64,000 nucleotides of DNA from Glycine soja. Taxonomy: Eukaryota; Streptophyta; Magnoliopsida; Fabales; Fabaceae. Below are positions 35,081 to 45,843 of the stretch, in pieces (positions within the stretch are counted from its first letter, which is position 1; each line of letters opens with the position of its first letter). The DNA is taken from positions 22,010,790 to 22,074,789 of the forward strand of contig NC_041003.1 in assembly GCF_004193775.1 (NCBI RefSeq), written 5' to 3'. The position numbers and the translations under genes were made by a program. The notes beneath the pieces are model-generated. The model saw only the letters and a program-made list of their open reading frames with translations. It searched no databases and was not told the origin of the DNA.

Positions 35081-35311
35081 TGACATTTCACATGATAGCA
35101 CTTCACTTAACTCCTCGTTGGTCAAACATTGACAAACAGCTCTGACACCGCTCGACTGCTCTCAAGATCATTCATTATCCTCATAAACTAATATGAGACT
35201 TTTCAACGTGTTTTGTCTTCATTCACACACTTTCTAGAAAACTTCCCAAAAGGTCACTCATCCCATAATTGCTCCAAGCCAAGCATGCTTAACTGTTTAG
35301 TTATTAAGTGA
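35081..35311 (-). mobile_element. Cassandra-like TRIM LTR fragment with 5S rRNA-derived sequence
   Basis: In minus sense, 35311-35241 reads CAGTTAAGCATGCTTGGCTT, then GGGATGAGTGACC, then GGGAAGT. This parallels the plant 5S rRNA internal promoter (A box AGTTAAGCGTGCTT, C box GGATGGGTGACC, then GGGAAGT). The following ~160 bp down to TGACATTTCAC at 35081 resembles the rest of a Cassandra LTR, including GTGTGAATGAAGACAAA. It is not a 5S gene: only about the 3' two thirds is present and it is diverged. A gypsy A pol fragment abuts it at 35312. Confidence 0.6.
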
Positions 35312-35552
35312 TTGGGTTTGGCTCCATCTTAGGAAGGGTAGATTACCTTCTAAATGGAAATCCAAGCTTAGTCCTAGAAGTGATGGGCCTTTTCAGGTCT
35401 TGGAGAGGATGAATAACAATGCCTATAGGTTGAACCTCCCAAAAGAGTATGGAGTCAGCACCACTTTTCACATTTCTGATTTAATTCCTTTTGCAGGTGG
35501 AGTTGATATTGAGGAGGAGGAACCAACATATTTGAGGTCAAATCCTCTTTAA
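35312..35552 (+). pseudogene. Integrase C-terminus of gypsy A copy 2a
   Basis: An open frame of about 80 codons: DWVWLHLRKGRLPSKWKSKL, GPFQVLERMNNNAYRLNLP, YGVSTTFHISDLIPF, then an acidic end and TAA at 35550-35552. This is the well-known C-terminal module of Ty3/gypsy integrase. No chromodomain follows. The upstream part of pol is lost at the Cassandra-like junction. Confidence 0.82.
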
Positions 35553-35563
35553 GGGGGAGGGGA
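35551..35563 (+). other. Polypurine tract of gypsy A copy 2a
   Basis: AAGGGGGAGGGGA overlaps the pol stop codon and directly precedes the LTR start TGATGCAATCC. Confidence 0.8.
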
Positions 35564-36500
35564 TGATGCAATCCTCCCTAGGAAGAGACCAAACACCAAA
35601 GCCATGAGCAAGAGGCTTCAAGAGGATTGGGCTAGAGCTGCTGAAGAAAGCCCTAGGGTTCTCATGAACCTCAGGGTAGATTTCTGAGCCCATAGGCCAA
35701 GGTTAGGTCCACTTTTCTTTTGGGCCTTGTATTTTGGCCATTTTAGGTTTATAGGGTACCCTACAAATTAATGGTACAAGTTAAGGGTACCCTAGTAGTA
35801 TAGAGTTTTAGCCTTGTATTTCAAGGCATTTTGAGTAGTCTTTGTCGTAGGAACTTTTGTTTTTGTATTTTCATGTATTTTGGCATGGGGGTGAGCTTAG
35901 CTATTGGAGGGTAGCCCCCCTCTAGCTTCTCAAGGAAACTTTCTTCCTTGCTTCCCAAGGAAGCTCCCTTCCTTGCTTCTCAAGGAAGCTTCCTATTGTA
36001 TTTTCATGTATTTTAGCATGGGGGTGAGCTTAGCTATTGGAAGGGTGTGAGTAGCCCCCCCCTCTAGCTTCTCAAGGAAGCTTTCTTCCTCTAGCTTCCC
36101 AAAGAAGCTACCTTCCTTTGCTTCTCAAGGAAGTTTCCCATGTGCTAGGCTATAAATAGAAGCATGTGTAACACTTGTCATAACTTTGATGAATGAGAAA
36201 CTTGAGACACACTTCAAAGTTCAACTTCTCTCCCTAATCTCCTTCAACTCCCACGCCCTCCCTCTCTCATTATCTTCCTCCATTGAAGCTTCCTCTCTAA
36301 GCTTCTTATCCAAGGCACTCTCTTGGTGGTGAAACTTCTCCTTCCATGGCTTATTCTCTAGTGGATGGCGCCTCCTCTCACCTCCTTTCCTTTATCTTCT
36401 GCTGCAACTCCATGGCTAAAAATCAACATTGTAGGACCTTATTGAAGTTCAAAGATCCAACCTCCATAGAGGCTTCTCAAGCAAGCTTCGATCATGTTTA
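35564..36500 (+). repeat. 3' LTR of gypsy A copy 2a, truncated
   Basis: It starts TGATGCAATCCTCCC and shares CCCTAGGGTTCTCATGAACC with the other gypsy A LTRs. It is a diverged subfamily, with a ~125-bp tandem duplication at about 35868-36130 (GGGGGTGAGCTTAGCTATTG twice; repeated CTTCTCAAGGAAGCTT). It breaks near 36500 where reversed gag sequence begins. Confidence 0.75.
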
Positions 36501-36794
36501 GTATGTGACCTATAGCGCCCTCTATAATAGTCGCTAAGTTCTTCACTTAAACTCTTGCAAAAGTCATGACTATTACAGGAGGCATGTTTTTCTCTTTTCA
36601 TTTCTTTCATTATGTTTCTTCTTTCTTCCTCTCTTTCATCTTGACTTATTTCTTCCACTCTTTTTTCCTTTTTCTTTTCTCTCTTTTTTTTATTTCCACA
36701 ATTTAAGGGATATCAACTCATCTAATATCTTATACAAGGGGTCCTTAAGAGTAGAACCCTCAACATTAACACTAGATGTAGAATGAAGACTCAT
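36501..36794 (-). pseudogene. gag N-terminus of gypsy A copy 2b (truncated)
   Basis: Minus-strand ATG at 36794-36792 (MSLHSTSSVNV-like start), in the same context as copy 1 (preceded by TTAGGAACCAAC). After a frameshift the frame from 36658 reads a Lys/Glu-rich stretch and MKREKHASCNSHDFCKSLSE and RGRYRSH, parallel to copy 1. Sequence identity ends near 36500 at a head-to-head junction with the plus-strand LTR of copy 2a, so only about the first 100 codons remain. Confidence 0.75.
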
Positions 36795-39700
36795 GTTGGT
36801 TCCTAAGTTGTGGTTCTTTCTTGTTGGGGGTTTGAAAACAAAAGGTAAAAGAAACTATGGTTAAAACTAGCCAAAATAAACACTAAAAGAAGTGAGAAAG
36901 ATAAGGTAAAAACTAATTGGTAAAAAGCAAGCTATCTAGGCTGTTTGACAATGGAAGGTACAGGAAATTTAAAGTAAGCTAGACGGTTTCCTATGTGAAG
37001 GCTTCGATTACCCTTTGGAGGTCCCAACTAGCTCTTCACTTTGTCTACACGGTTTACACTAAGCTTTTACACACAAATAGAGGTTCAGGCGTTCAATTGG
37101 AGACTCCCAATACACCCCTAAAGAATGTCCAAATACAAGGAATTGCAATAGAAAAAAATTCAGTACTTAATTGTTCTTGTCGCAACCTACCCTTTGGTGG
37201 GAGGGCGACGTGGGGCTCACGGGTGCGTCTTCCAAGGGAGGAAAATGCACAGAGTCGCCACCAACGTTTATTCAAGGAAAACGTCGAAAAAACTGGAAAG
37301 GTGTGGTCTACGAACTTTAAGTGTGAAAGGCTTGGGAGTTGTTTTTACGCACGGGGAAGGTATTAGCACCCCACGTGTCCGTCACAAAGGACGGCAACCT
37401 TTAACCAAGTGTGCAATATCATGTCTTCGATTTGTTTTATTTTCCCTTTTTATGTTTTTATGTTTTTTTGTATTTTTTTTATCTTTTTGTGGTCGACAAG
37501 GGTGTTTCCCTCGCTCCTATGTATCCTCAATTGTGATGAGGAAATCATACCTACGTAGTTCTTTAAGAACTAAACGTTGGTTAAGTTGTTTTGATCTTTT
37601 TCCGTAAGATCGATTTTAACCGTGCAAAAGTCGTTTAAAGCGTTGGACCATTAAACGATCTTTTGATTCTTTTGAAAGGAGAGAAACGTTAAGGTGTTGG
37701 ACCATTAACGATCTCTTGTTTTTGAAAGGAGAGAAACATTAAGGCGTTGGACCATTTGACGATCTCTTGTTTTTGAAAGGAGAGAAAGATTAAGGCGTTG
37801 GACCATTAACGATCTATTGTTTTTTGGTCGACAAAAGCGGGGCTTTTGCTCCTATGTATCCTCAATTGCGATGAGGAAATCAGACCTACGTAGTTCTTGC
37901 AAAAGCGGTAAAGTTACATGTTGATTTTATGCTTTTGAATGATCCATGTTAACCGATAAAAGCAAAGAGGACCGTTTAAGGCGTTGGACCTTAAAACGGT
38001 CCTTAGTGATTTTTGCGGACAAAGCTTGATTTGTGAGTTGATTTTAGCTTTAGTTTCACTTTGGTTATTAGTCAATTCATTCAAGAAAAATTCCAAAGAA
38101 AAACGTCCGATTGATTTTTTTGGTTATTTTATTCAAAGATATTTTGATTATTTTAGTATTATTTTTCAAGATATTTTGATTATTTTATTATTATTTTTCC
38201 TTTTCTTGGTTTAACCGTGGTTACAGCGTAAACGATTGGTTGGATTTTATTTTAACAGTGATTAAACAAAATTACAACACAAATGATTGGTTGAAATTCA
38301 TTTTATTATTTATTAGGTGAGAAAACAACTTAAATAAATGGTTAAAGCACATTAAAAGGGGGTACGAAAAACAAACGAAATGAAAATAAAAGTATGTGAA
38401 ACAAGTGGGGACCACTAAGGGTGCATAGAATGAATTGAAAGATTCGATTTCGGGAACTTACCAGTTGAAGACCGAAGAACGAATGAAGAACGATGAAGAA
38501 CGGTGAAGAATCTTCACGAAATCGCTCACGAAAACGTCTCGAAAGCGTTACGGAAGCACCTCGGCTTGGATTTTTTCCACGGAAACAATTTTCCTCACTA
38601 ATTTCGAGAGAATCCTAAAATACCAGAAGGGCTGAACAATTTACCCTACCCTCTTTCCCCTATTTATAGGATAAAAGAGGGAGGTGGTTGCCGCCCAGCT
38701 CGCCCAGGCGAGCTAGGTTGCTTCCACCAGAAGGCACCGCCTTCTGTTGGAACCCCCTGGAAGGCCCAAGTGGGTCTGGTTGCTATTTGCACCCCTTTTT
38801 TTACTAAATACACCCCTTTTTGTTTTTGGCTGATTCCTTTCCGAAACATTACAAAACTTTACGGATTACGTAATGACACCCATTTTCTTTCTGAAACGTT
38901 GCGAAACTTTACGGATTATGCAACAATGTTCTTTTTGACTTCCAGAATGTTGCAGAACTTTACCGATTACCTAACGATGAGTGTTAAGTACCTCGAGGCA
39001 GTCAAGCGAAGGTTGCATGCCACCAAACAATGATCCCCGAACGAAATTAGGGTATGACAGTTCTATTACAACAAATTTAACAAAGCAATTAAGGTCTTCA
39101 AAATTTTCTTCAATGCTTGTTTTTTTTTCTCAAGTGTTTTACTCAAAATTTGATGAGGCTTTGGTTCCTTCAAATCCAATGGTGCTCCTAGGATGGTTAA
39201 CCTCCAAAACTCAAAAATCTTCCTTCAAGCAATGCAACAATTTCCTCTTCCAATCCTTATTGTAGGCAACACTTAAACACACAAAAAAAAGACAAGCAAG
39301 AAACCAAAAGATGAAATGAAAGCTAAACCAAAAGGAAATTTCACATGACATTAATTCAATGAGATTCAAGGAAAAATAAAGCAAAAGGACAACACCACAA
39401 GCCATGGATAAACACAAAGGAAGTCCTAGAATAGCACTAGATTAGATTGACAAATTAAAAACAAGACTCAAAGAAAAATTCTAGTTATCTCAATTTGGAA
39501 ACACATTTAAAAGATGAACAACTCCAAGAAGTCAAACAGGCTTGTAATACAACTCAAAATAATGAACAATTTTCAAGCAAATCAAGGATACACATTTTTT
39601 GTTGTTGTTTTGGACGTGTATTTTGAGGTTAATCTTTATCAACTTTTCTTGCTCATTTATTTTTCTTTTTTGTTCATTATTTTTCCATTGTTTTCTTCCA

Positions 39701-40571
39701 GATGTCTATTTTATCCAGTTAACATTTAAGCTCAAAACTTGAAGTATTCAAGCCATAGCGCAGTTAAGAAGTCAGTGTGCCAAAATTGACAGCAACTAGA
39801 ATTTCAACCTAGAAATCAAGAGTAGTGTTTATGTTGCCTAAGGCTTGGATATTTACAATTTGTGTTTTGCTATGCTTATATGTCTTGGGAAACACAATTC
39901 AAGAGAGCTTAAGACTTATTTTGATTCACAAATCCAGCCGCAACTCAACACCACAACTCAATTTCTTCATAGGCATCATATAGGAAACTTAGAAAACAAA
40001 AAAACTTCAACAAGACAACTTCTAGGAATTGATTTAGAACATGTTATGAACTTAATAACATGCATGAATTAGACTCAAAATTCAAATGATAGGCTAATAA
40101 TTGCAATAATAGATGAACAAATGTGTCTGGAATTCAATCAACAAAATCAAAATTCAACACAAACTTAGAACACAATGTGACAATTATTATGACTAAACAT
40201 GACTCTAAGACAACATGAATGAAGTGATTTACACTTAGATTTTTGTGTTTTCTTTTCTAATAAATATTTTGAAAGATAATTGAGATCTATAGGTTCAGCA
40301 GAAGAAGATTATGAATGAAAAAAAGATAGAACCTAAAATCAACACAAAAACATGATTCAAGAGTAGATCAATAAAATTTGAACCATAGAAATGCAAGAAC
40401 AAGTGTAGATCTAAGATTTAATCGGTTTATTTTTTTGAATCTACTCTAAACAATACCAAACCACAAGACAATGGAGGAGATACATGGAGAAGATGATGAA
40501 GAACAAGGAATTGAAGTGAATAGACCGAACAAAAGATAGAAGAAGCAAAAGAACATCACCTATATGAAGAT
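36795..40571 (-). other. Leader of gypsy A copy 2b, split by a solo Ogre LTR
   Basis: Non-coding leader corresponding to 8205-10005 in reverse. It is contiguous once 37178-39059 and one TSD are removed. Chance frames only. Confidence 0.6.
37178..39059 (-). mobile_element. Solo Ogre LTR, minus strand, TSD GTTCT
   Basis: 1882 bp, on the plus strand TGTCGCAACCTACCCTTTGG to TAGGGTATGACA, flanked by GTTCT at 37173-37177 and 39060-39064. It contains four ~52-bp minisatellite units with GCGTTGGACCATTAA (37635-37825), two copies of the TACGTAG block (about 37515-37565 and 37850-37900) and CCCCTATTTATAGG near 38656-38670. Confidence 0.93.
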
Positions 40572-40584
40572 GCTCTTGATACCA
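40572..40584 (-). other. Primer-binding site of gypsy A copy 2b
   Basis: The minus strand reads TGGTATCAAGAGC, two bases after the LTR end GCTACATCA. tRNA-Met type. Confidence 0.82.
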
Positions 40585-40586
40585 CA

Positions 40587-41481
40587 TGATGTAGCTCCAT
40601 GTAGATCAATGGCATCGGAACGGAGAAGGAGGAAAGGTGATTGGAGATGCCACTTCAAGGGGAATATGAGTCAAGAACAAGTTCGCCACCATAGGAAGTA
40701 ATGGATAAGAGCTTGAAGGTAGGAGAAGATGAGTGGAGGGAGAGGGAAAGAGGGGGGAATGAAATTTATGCCTAAAATGAGGTTTGAAATTTGAAGTCTA
40801 ATTTCTTAAATGATCAAAGTTGAAAAATTGCACACACAAGACCTCTATTTATAGCCTAAGTGTCACACAAAATTGGAGGGAACAAATTTCACTTGAATTT
40901 GAATTTGAATTTGTGGAGCCAAAACTTCACTAATTATGATTAGTGAATTTCAGCTATGGTTCAGCCCACTAATCCAAGATCAAGTCCAAGATTCTCCACT
41001 AAGTGTGCTTAGGTGTCATGAGACATGTAAAGCATGAAGGACATGCATAAAGTGTGACTATATGATGTGGCAATGGGGTGTAGCAAGCAAATGCTCACCT
41101 CCCCCTTAGGCTGGTCTGAAATTTAATAGGCTTATCCCAATTCAATTAAAATTCTCTCCCAACACACATATCAAATAGTGCACTCAATGCATGTGAAATT
41201 ACAAAATTACCCCTAATACAAAAACTAATCTAGGTGCCCTAAAAACTAGTCTTGGGTACCCTTCCTACACTATGGAGCCCTAAATACAAGGCCCAAAAAT
41301 AATGAAACCCTGATCTAATATGTACAAAGATAAGTGGGTTCATACTTAGCGCATGGGCCCAAAGTCTATCCTAAGGCTCATGAGAACCCTAGGGCTTTCT
41401 CCTACATCTCTGGCCCAGTCTTCTTGGAGTCTCCTAACCATGGCTTTGGTGATGGGTCCCCTCCTTGAGAGGATTGCATCA
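40587..41481 (-). repeat. 5' LTR of gypsy A copy 2b
   Basis: 895 bp. In minus sense TGATGCAATCCTCTCAAGG to GGAGCTACATCA. It is uninterrupted and closest to copy 1 (6156-8189), so it shows the empty site for the insertion there. To its right, the Ogre RT fragment starts after CAAAT, the likely TSD. Confidence 0.85.
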
Positions 41482-41486
41482 CAAAT

Positions 41487-42671
41487 GCTCCCTGGTGAAA
41501 CAAAAATTGAGGAGAATAAAGCATGAGATGTCCCTAAAGATAAAAGAAGAGGTGAAGGAACAATTTGATGCGGGTGTTTTAGTCGTTGCCCGGTATCCAG
41601 AGTGGGTTGCCAACATCGTGCCAATCCCAAAAATGGATGGAAAAGTGCGAATGAGCATGGACTATCGAGATCTAAATCAAGCCAGTCCAAAGGATAATTT
41701 TCCTTTATTGCACATTGATATTCTAGTGGATAATACAACCCGTTTTGCCTTATTCTCTTTCATGGATAGGTTTTCAAGATATAATCAGATAAAGATGGCA
41801 CCAGAGGACATAGAGAAGATGACTTTCATTACTGTGTGGGGAGCCTTCTATTATAAAGTGATGTCGTTTGGGCTGAAAAGATGCTGGGGCAACATATCAG
41901 CGGGCCATGGTGGCATTGTTCCATGACATGATGCATAAGGAGATTGAGGACTATGTAGATGACATGATTGCAAAATCAAAAATGGAGGAGGAGCACTTAG
42001 TCAATTAGCGAAAGTTGTTCGAGTGACTACATAAATACAAGTTGGGATCGAATCCTGTGAAGTGCACATTTGGGGTAAAATCTGGGAAGCTGGTCAATTT
42101 TGTTGTTAGCCTGAGAGGAATTGAGGTGGATTTAGATAAGGTGAAAGCAATCCTTGAGATGCTCGAGCCACGTACAGAGAAAAAAGTCTGTGGGTTCTTG
42201 GGAAGGTTGAATTACATCGCTATATTCATATCACAGTAACTGCCACTTGTGATTGACAAGGCTTCTTACTATACCTATGAATTCCATTGGAACCAAAAAT
42301 TATACATTGGAAGAATCATATGAGTCTTCTAATATCAATAGGTTGATTGTTCCGCTCTTGTATCTTCCAAAAGGAAAAAATATCTCTGAGAGCCTCTTTT
42401 CAAGTTGTTGCGTAAGAATTAGTCTGTTAAGTGGGAAGACAATTGTCAGGTAGCATTTAAGAGAATTAAACAGTGTTTGATGAATCCTCTTATGCTCATA
42501 CCACCAGTGCCTGAAGACCTCATATTCTATACATGACAGTGTTAGATGAGTCGATGGGGTGTGTACTGGGGCAACACGATGAATCAAGGAGAAAAGAACG
42601 AGCCATTTGTTACTTGAGCAAGAAATTCACTACGTGTGAGATGAACTACTCATTACTAGAAAGGACATGTT
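41487..42671 (+). pseudogene. Ogre-type RT/RNase H fragment, plus strand
   Basis: It starts in the middle of pol (CSLVKQKLRRIKHEMSLKIK) and reads RT motifs ARYPEWVANIVPIPK, VRMSMDYRDLN, ALFSFMDRFSRYNQIKMAPE and MSFGLK. A frameshift near 41885 precedes the active site YVDDMIAKS (about 41951). RT continues in frame pieces with CTFGVKSGKL and FLGRLNYIA. A ~180-bp insertion or duplication around 42250-42420 separates this from [13 protein letters not shown]. It ends inside RNase H (LGQHDES, YLSKKFTTCEMNYSLLERTCC), cut exactly at 42671 by Sire-2. It is closely similar to Ogre-3 pol. The rest of this copy is not in the window. Confidence 0.85.
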
Positions 42672-43773
42672 GTGTTGGACAAGTGGCCTCGGATATCTTA
42701 AGAAGGGGGGTTGAATTAAGATATCACAATCTTTTCTTAATAAAAAAAATTCTATTTTGAGTCTATCCCAAAAACGCAAGATTCCTTTTAAAAATGAACT
42801 CCTAAATAATAATGCAAATTAATCTTACTAAATAGAAACAATAAGCAATAAACAAATAAAGGAGTTTAAGGGAAAGGAAAATGCAAACTCAGATTTATAC
42901 TGGTTCAGCCACACCCCTGTGCCTACGTCCAGTCCCCAAGAAACCCGCTTGAGAGTTCCACTATCTTGCAAAATCCCTTTACAAGTTCTGAACCACAGAA
43001 GGACAACCCTTCTTTTGTGTTCAAATTTCTTTACAACAAGAGACCCTCGGTCTCTTAATCCCTTTTGAGAAATAGAATGAAGAGAAGAAGAAATCTCTCT
43101 TAAAAGAGATAGATTGAACAATTGAGCACTCAAATAATTCCTTTTTGAATTGCAAGTGTATTGACCAAGGAATTCTTAAGAGGATAAAATGATTTTGGTT
43201 TTTGAGAGGATAAGACTTTTGTTCTGAAAAACTCTGAGCAAATTCGTGTTCCAAGTCACATATAAATAGACCTTTGATGGCCATGTAAAAACCATTTGAA
43301 AAGTTGTGACCCTTGGAAATAATTTTTTGAAAATCTCCTCTAGTAATCGATTACAAGACTTGTGTAATCGATTACATGCTTTAAAATTTGAATCAAAACG
43401 TTTAGTATCTGCTGGTAATTGATTACCATCCACATGTAATCGATTACACAGTGTAAAATTTGAATTCAAATTTCTAATAGCTGTTATAAATCATTTTGGC
43501 CACTGGTAATCGATTACATCCTCTGGTAATCGATTACCAGAGAGTAAATCTCTTGAAAAAAAAACATTTTTGCTTAAATTTCTAGGCCAAACGTTTTGCT
43601 GTTTCAATTTGAAATTCCCTTCCTAAAACACTAGAGATCTTCTTGATGTTGTATCTTGTATTCTTGGATTTTTGCCTTGAATTAAACTTGAGAAGCGCAT
43701 TTTCATAGGGCATCAAAACATCACGATCATATGGCATCATCAAAACATCAAAGGCAAAGTCCTTGCTTCTACA
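42672..43773 (-). repeat. 3' LTR of Sire-2
   Basis: 1102 bp, plus-strand view TGTTGGACAAGTGGCCTC to GCTTCTACA. Palindrome pairs at 43343/43364, 43414/43436 and 43506/43526 lie upstream (minus sense) of a TATA-like ATATAAATAG at about 43258-43269. It also carries the GTACTGGTTCAGCC-type block shared by all copia LTRs here, in reverse. Confidence 0.9.
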
Positions 43774-43790
43774 ATCTCCCCCTTTTTGAT
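43774..43790 (-). other. Polypurine tract of Sire-2
   Basis: The minus strand reads CATCAAAAAGGGGGAGAT immediately before the LTR start TGTAGAAGC. Confidence 0.82.
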
Positions 43791-44164
43791 GATGACAATT
43801 TAATTCCTGAAATCAAGATACAAGCAATGTATATGCAAGATATAATGTTACGTTCACTCATTTCATACTCCCCCTATGTTTTGGAATTGACGATCACTTA
43901 ATAACCACTTAATCACTTAATCACTTGATTTCTAAGCTTCTATACCACCCCATATCTCTCCTCCTTTGGCAGCATAAAAAAGCCAAAGTGTGTGGCAATC
44001 AACACAAAATGATATAACTAAAGTTTACATAATCAATCATAAGTCAAAACCAAATATAATCCAAGCATAAAATAAGTCAAAATACCGAAAGATAATAAAA
44101 GTTCAGATAATTTAAAACATAGCCAAATACACGGCTTATAATAAACGATAATAAGAGTCTAAAA

Positions 44165-45295
44165 CTAAGAAGGCGGTGGAAGATTGAAGCACCGACGAAG
44201 ATAAGTCACACCCTCTTCAAGCTGGGTGATGCGGGTATCCGTGCCTTCAAAGTGACCATCCAAGGAATCAAATCGTTCACCAACATAGGTGCGGAGGCCC
44301 CGTAACTCTGAAAGAACTTCAGTCATAAAGGCTGAGGAATCATCTCGCTGAGGAGGAGGAGAGGGAGTACGCTCGTCTTGCGGAGGTAGCGCGTCCTTCT
44401 TCAGCCATTGACCATTACGATCCTTACGGTAACCAAATGAAGTGACTGCACCAGGACCTATAGCAAAGGATCGCTTGACTTGAACAAAAGGTTCATCATC
44501 AAGAGGAATTTGAAAATGACGGAGAAAAAGGGTGACCAATTGAGGATATGGAAGAGGTGCATTGGCCCGTAATGCCTTATGCATTCGGTACCTAACCAAG
44601 TGAGCCCAGTTGATCTAACGATCGATAAGGAAATCTCACATCAAAATCAAGTCCTCCTTAGAGGCTTGAGCCAAATTAGAAGAACGGGGAAGCAAAATTC
44701 TAACAATAATATAGTGCATGATGCGACAATCAAAGGTTAATGATTCGGCCAGCAATCTACCGGTCATTTCAGCCTAGTCATTACAAACCATACGACGAGC
44801 ATCATGACTAGAATAGTCGAATTTCCAGTCATCAACAATGGTGCCCTCAAAAGGTGCACCTTGACTGGGTAATTTAGTCAATGAAAAGAACAAAGATTGA
44901 TCAATGATCATAGAAATACCATGCACCTCAGAAGAAATAATACCATCCTGAATTTTTAAATTGTTGTAAAAGAGTTTAACAAGTTTAGGATAGTAAAGCA
45001 ATTTTAAGGACATAAAATCAACCAATCCAGAGTTTTGAAACACTTGATAACAGTCAAATGTCTCATCATTAAAGAAATTTGTGTCTAGGTACTTAGGGTC
45101 TAAGATGATCCTAGAAGAAAATTGAGAGTTGTACCATAGATGTTGATCATATGAGGAAAATAGAGTAGATGATTGTGGAGATTATAAGGAAGGATGAATT
45201 GGTGTTGTGGGTGCTTCAGATGGTCCGTGGCGGCAATGGCCAGCAGCAGCGGTGGTGGAGGATGTTCCCTTTTGCTTCTTCGATGATTCTTCCAT
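44165..45295 (-). pseudogene. Sire-2 env-like ORF with plant-transposon-type domain, four in-frame stops
   Basis: ATG at 45295-45293 (MEESSKKQKGTSST), 377 codons in one frame to the stop at 44165. Nonsense codons occur near 45182, at 44774-44776, and twice between 44600 and 44650; there is no frameshift. Visible features: Ser/Lys-rich start; LLYYPKLVKLFYNNLKIQDG, VHGISMIIDQSLFF and GTIVDDWKFDYSSHDARR in the middle (a putative plant transposon domain, as recalled); DEPFVQVKRSFAIG and TSFGYRKDRNGQW; then a C-terminal Leu/Glu-rich coiled coil (RGLRTYVGERFDSLDGHFEG). No obvious transmembrane helix was seen, so env-like describes position, not proven function. It lies between pol and the 3' LTR, the Sirevirus place for this ORF, with its own promoter-like sequence upstream. 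Confidence 0.75.
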
Positions 45296-45474
45296 TTGAT
45301 GAAGTTTTAATGAATTTCAATTTGTGGAATTGAAAGAGGAGTGAAAATGATGAAGATTGGGCTTTGTGGAACTTGATTTGGTTAAGAATTGAGGGAGATA
45401 TGAAGGTTTGAAGATTAGGGAAGAAGAGGCACATCGAGAGGAGTTTGGCTGCACAGCGTGACTGGTTTACGTGA

Positions 45475-45640
45475 GTATTTATAGAAGATGACGTTATGTA
45501 ATCGATTACAAGGTTTGGTAATCAATTAGAGGAGCATTTAGCCTTCTGGTAATCGATTACAGGCTGCTGTAATCGATTATAGGCTATCTGTTCTTGTGTA
45601 ATCGATTACACGTGATGGTAATCGATTACCAGAACAATAT
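45475..45640 (-). promoter_or_regulatory. Candidate internal promoter of the Sire-2 env-like ORF
   Basis: Six GTAATCGATTAC or near copies stand at 45498, 45518, 45549, 45569, 45598 and 45618, three pairs each 20 bp start to start. About 15 bp downstream in minus sense is TATAAATA (45476-45483), and the ORF ATG follows 180 bp later. The same array-then-TATA order is seen in the copia LTRs. Activity is inferred from arrangement only. Confidence 0.6.
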
Positions 45641-45843
45641 CTAGGCTGTTTCATCAAAGAATATCTATTTCTATGCTAAAAATATCTATCTATATCAATT
45701 ATCAATACTAATACTTATTTATTTAAATCAAACAAGTATTAATCACACAATTAACACACACCAATCAAACATAATCAACATCATAGAATAAAAAAAAAAC
45801 AATCAATCATGAAATATTAATATTTCAATCAACCAATCAATCC

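Noticed and set aside
35241..35311. 5S rRNA gene
   Set aside because: The match is partial and diverged, lies in a transposon-like fragment and lacks the 5' third of 5S.
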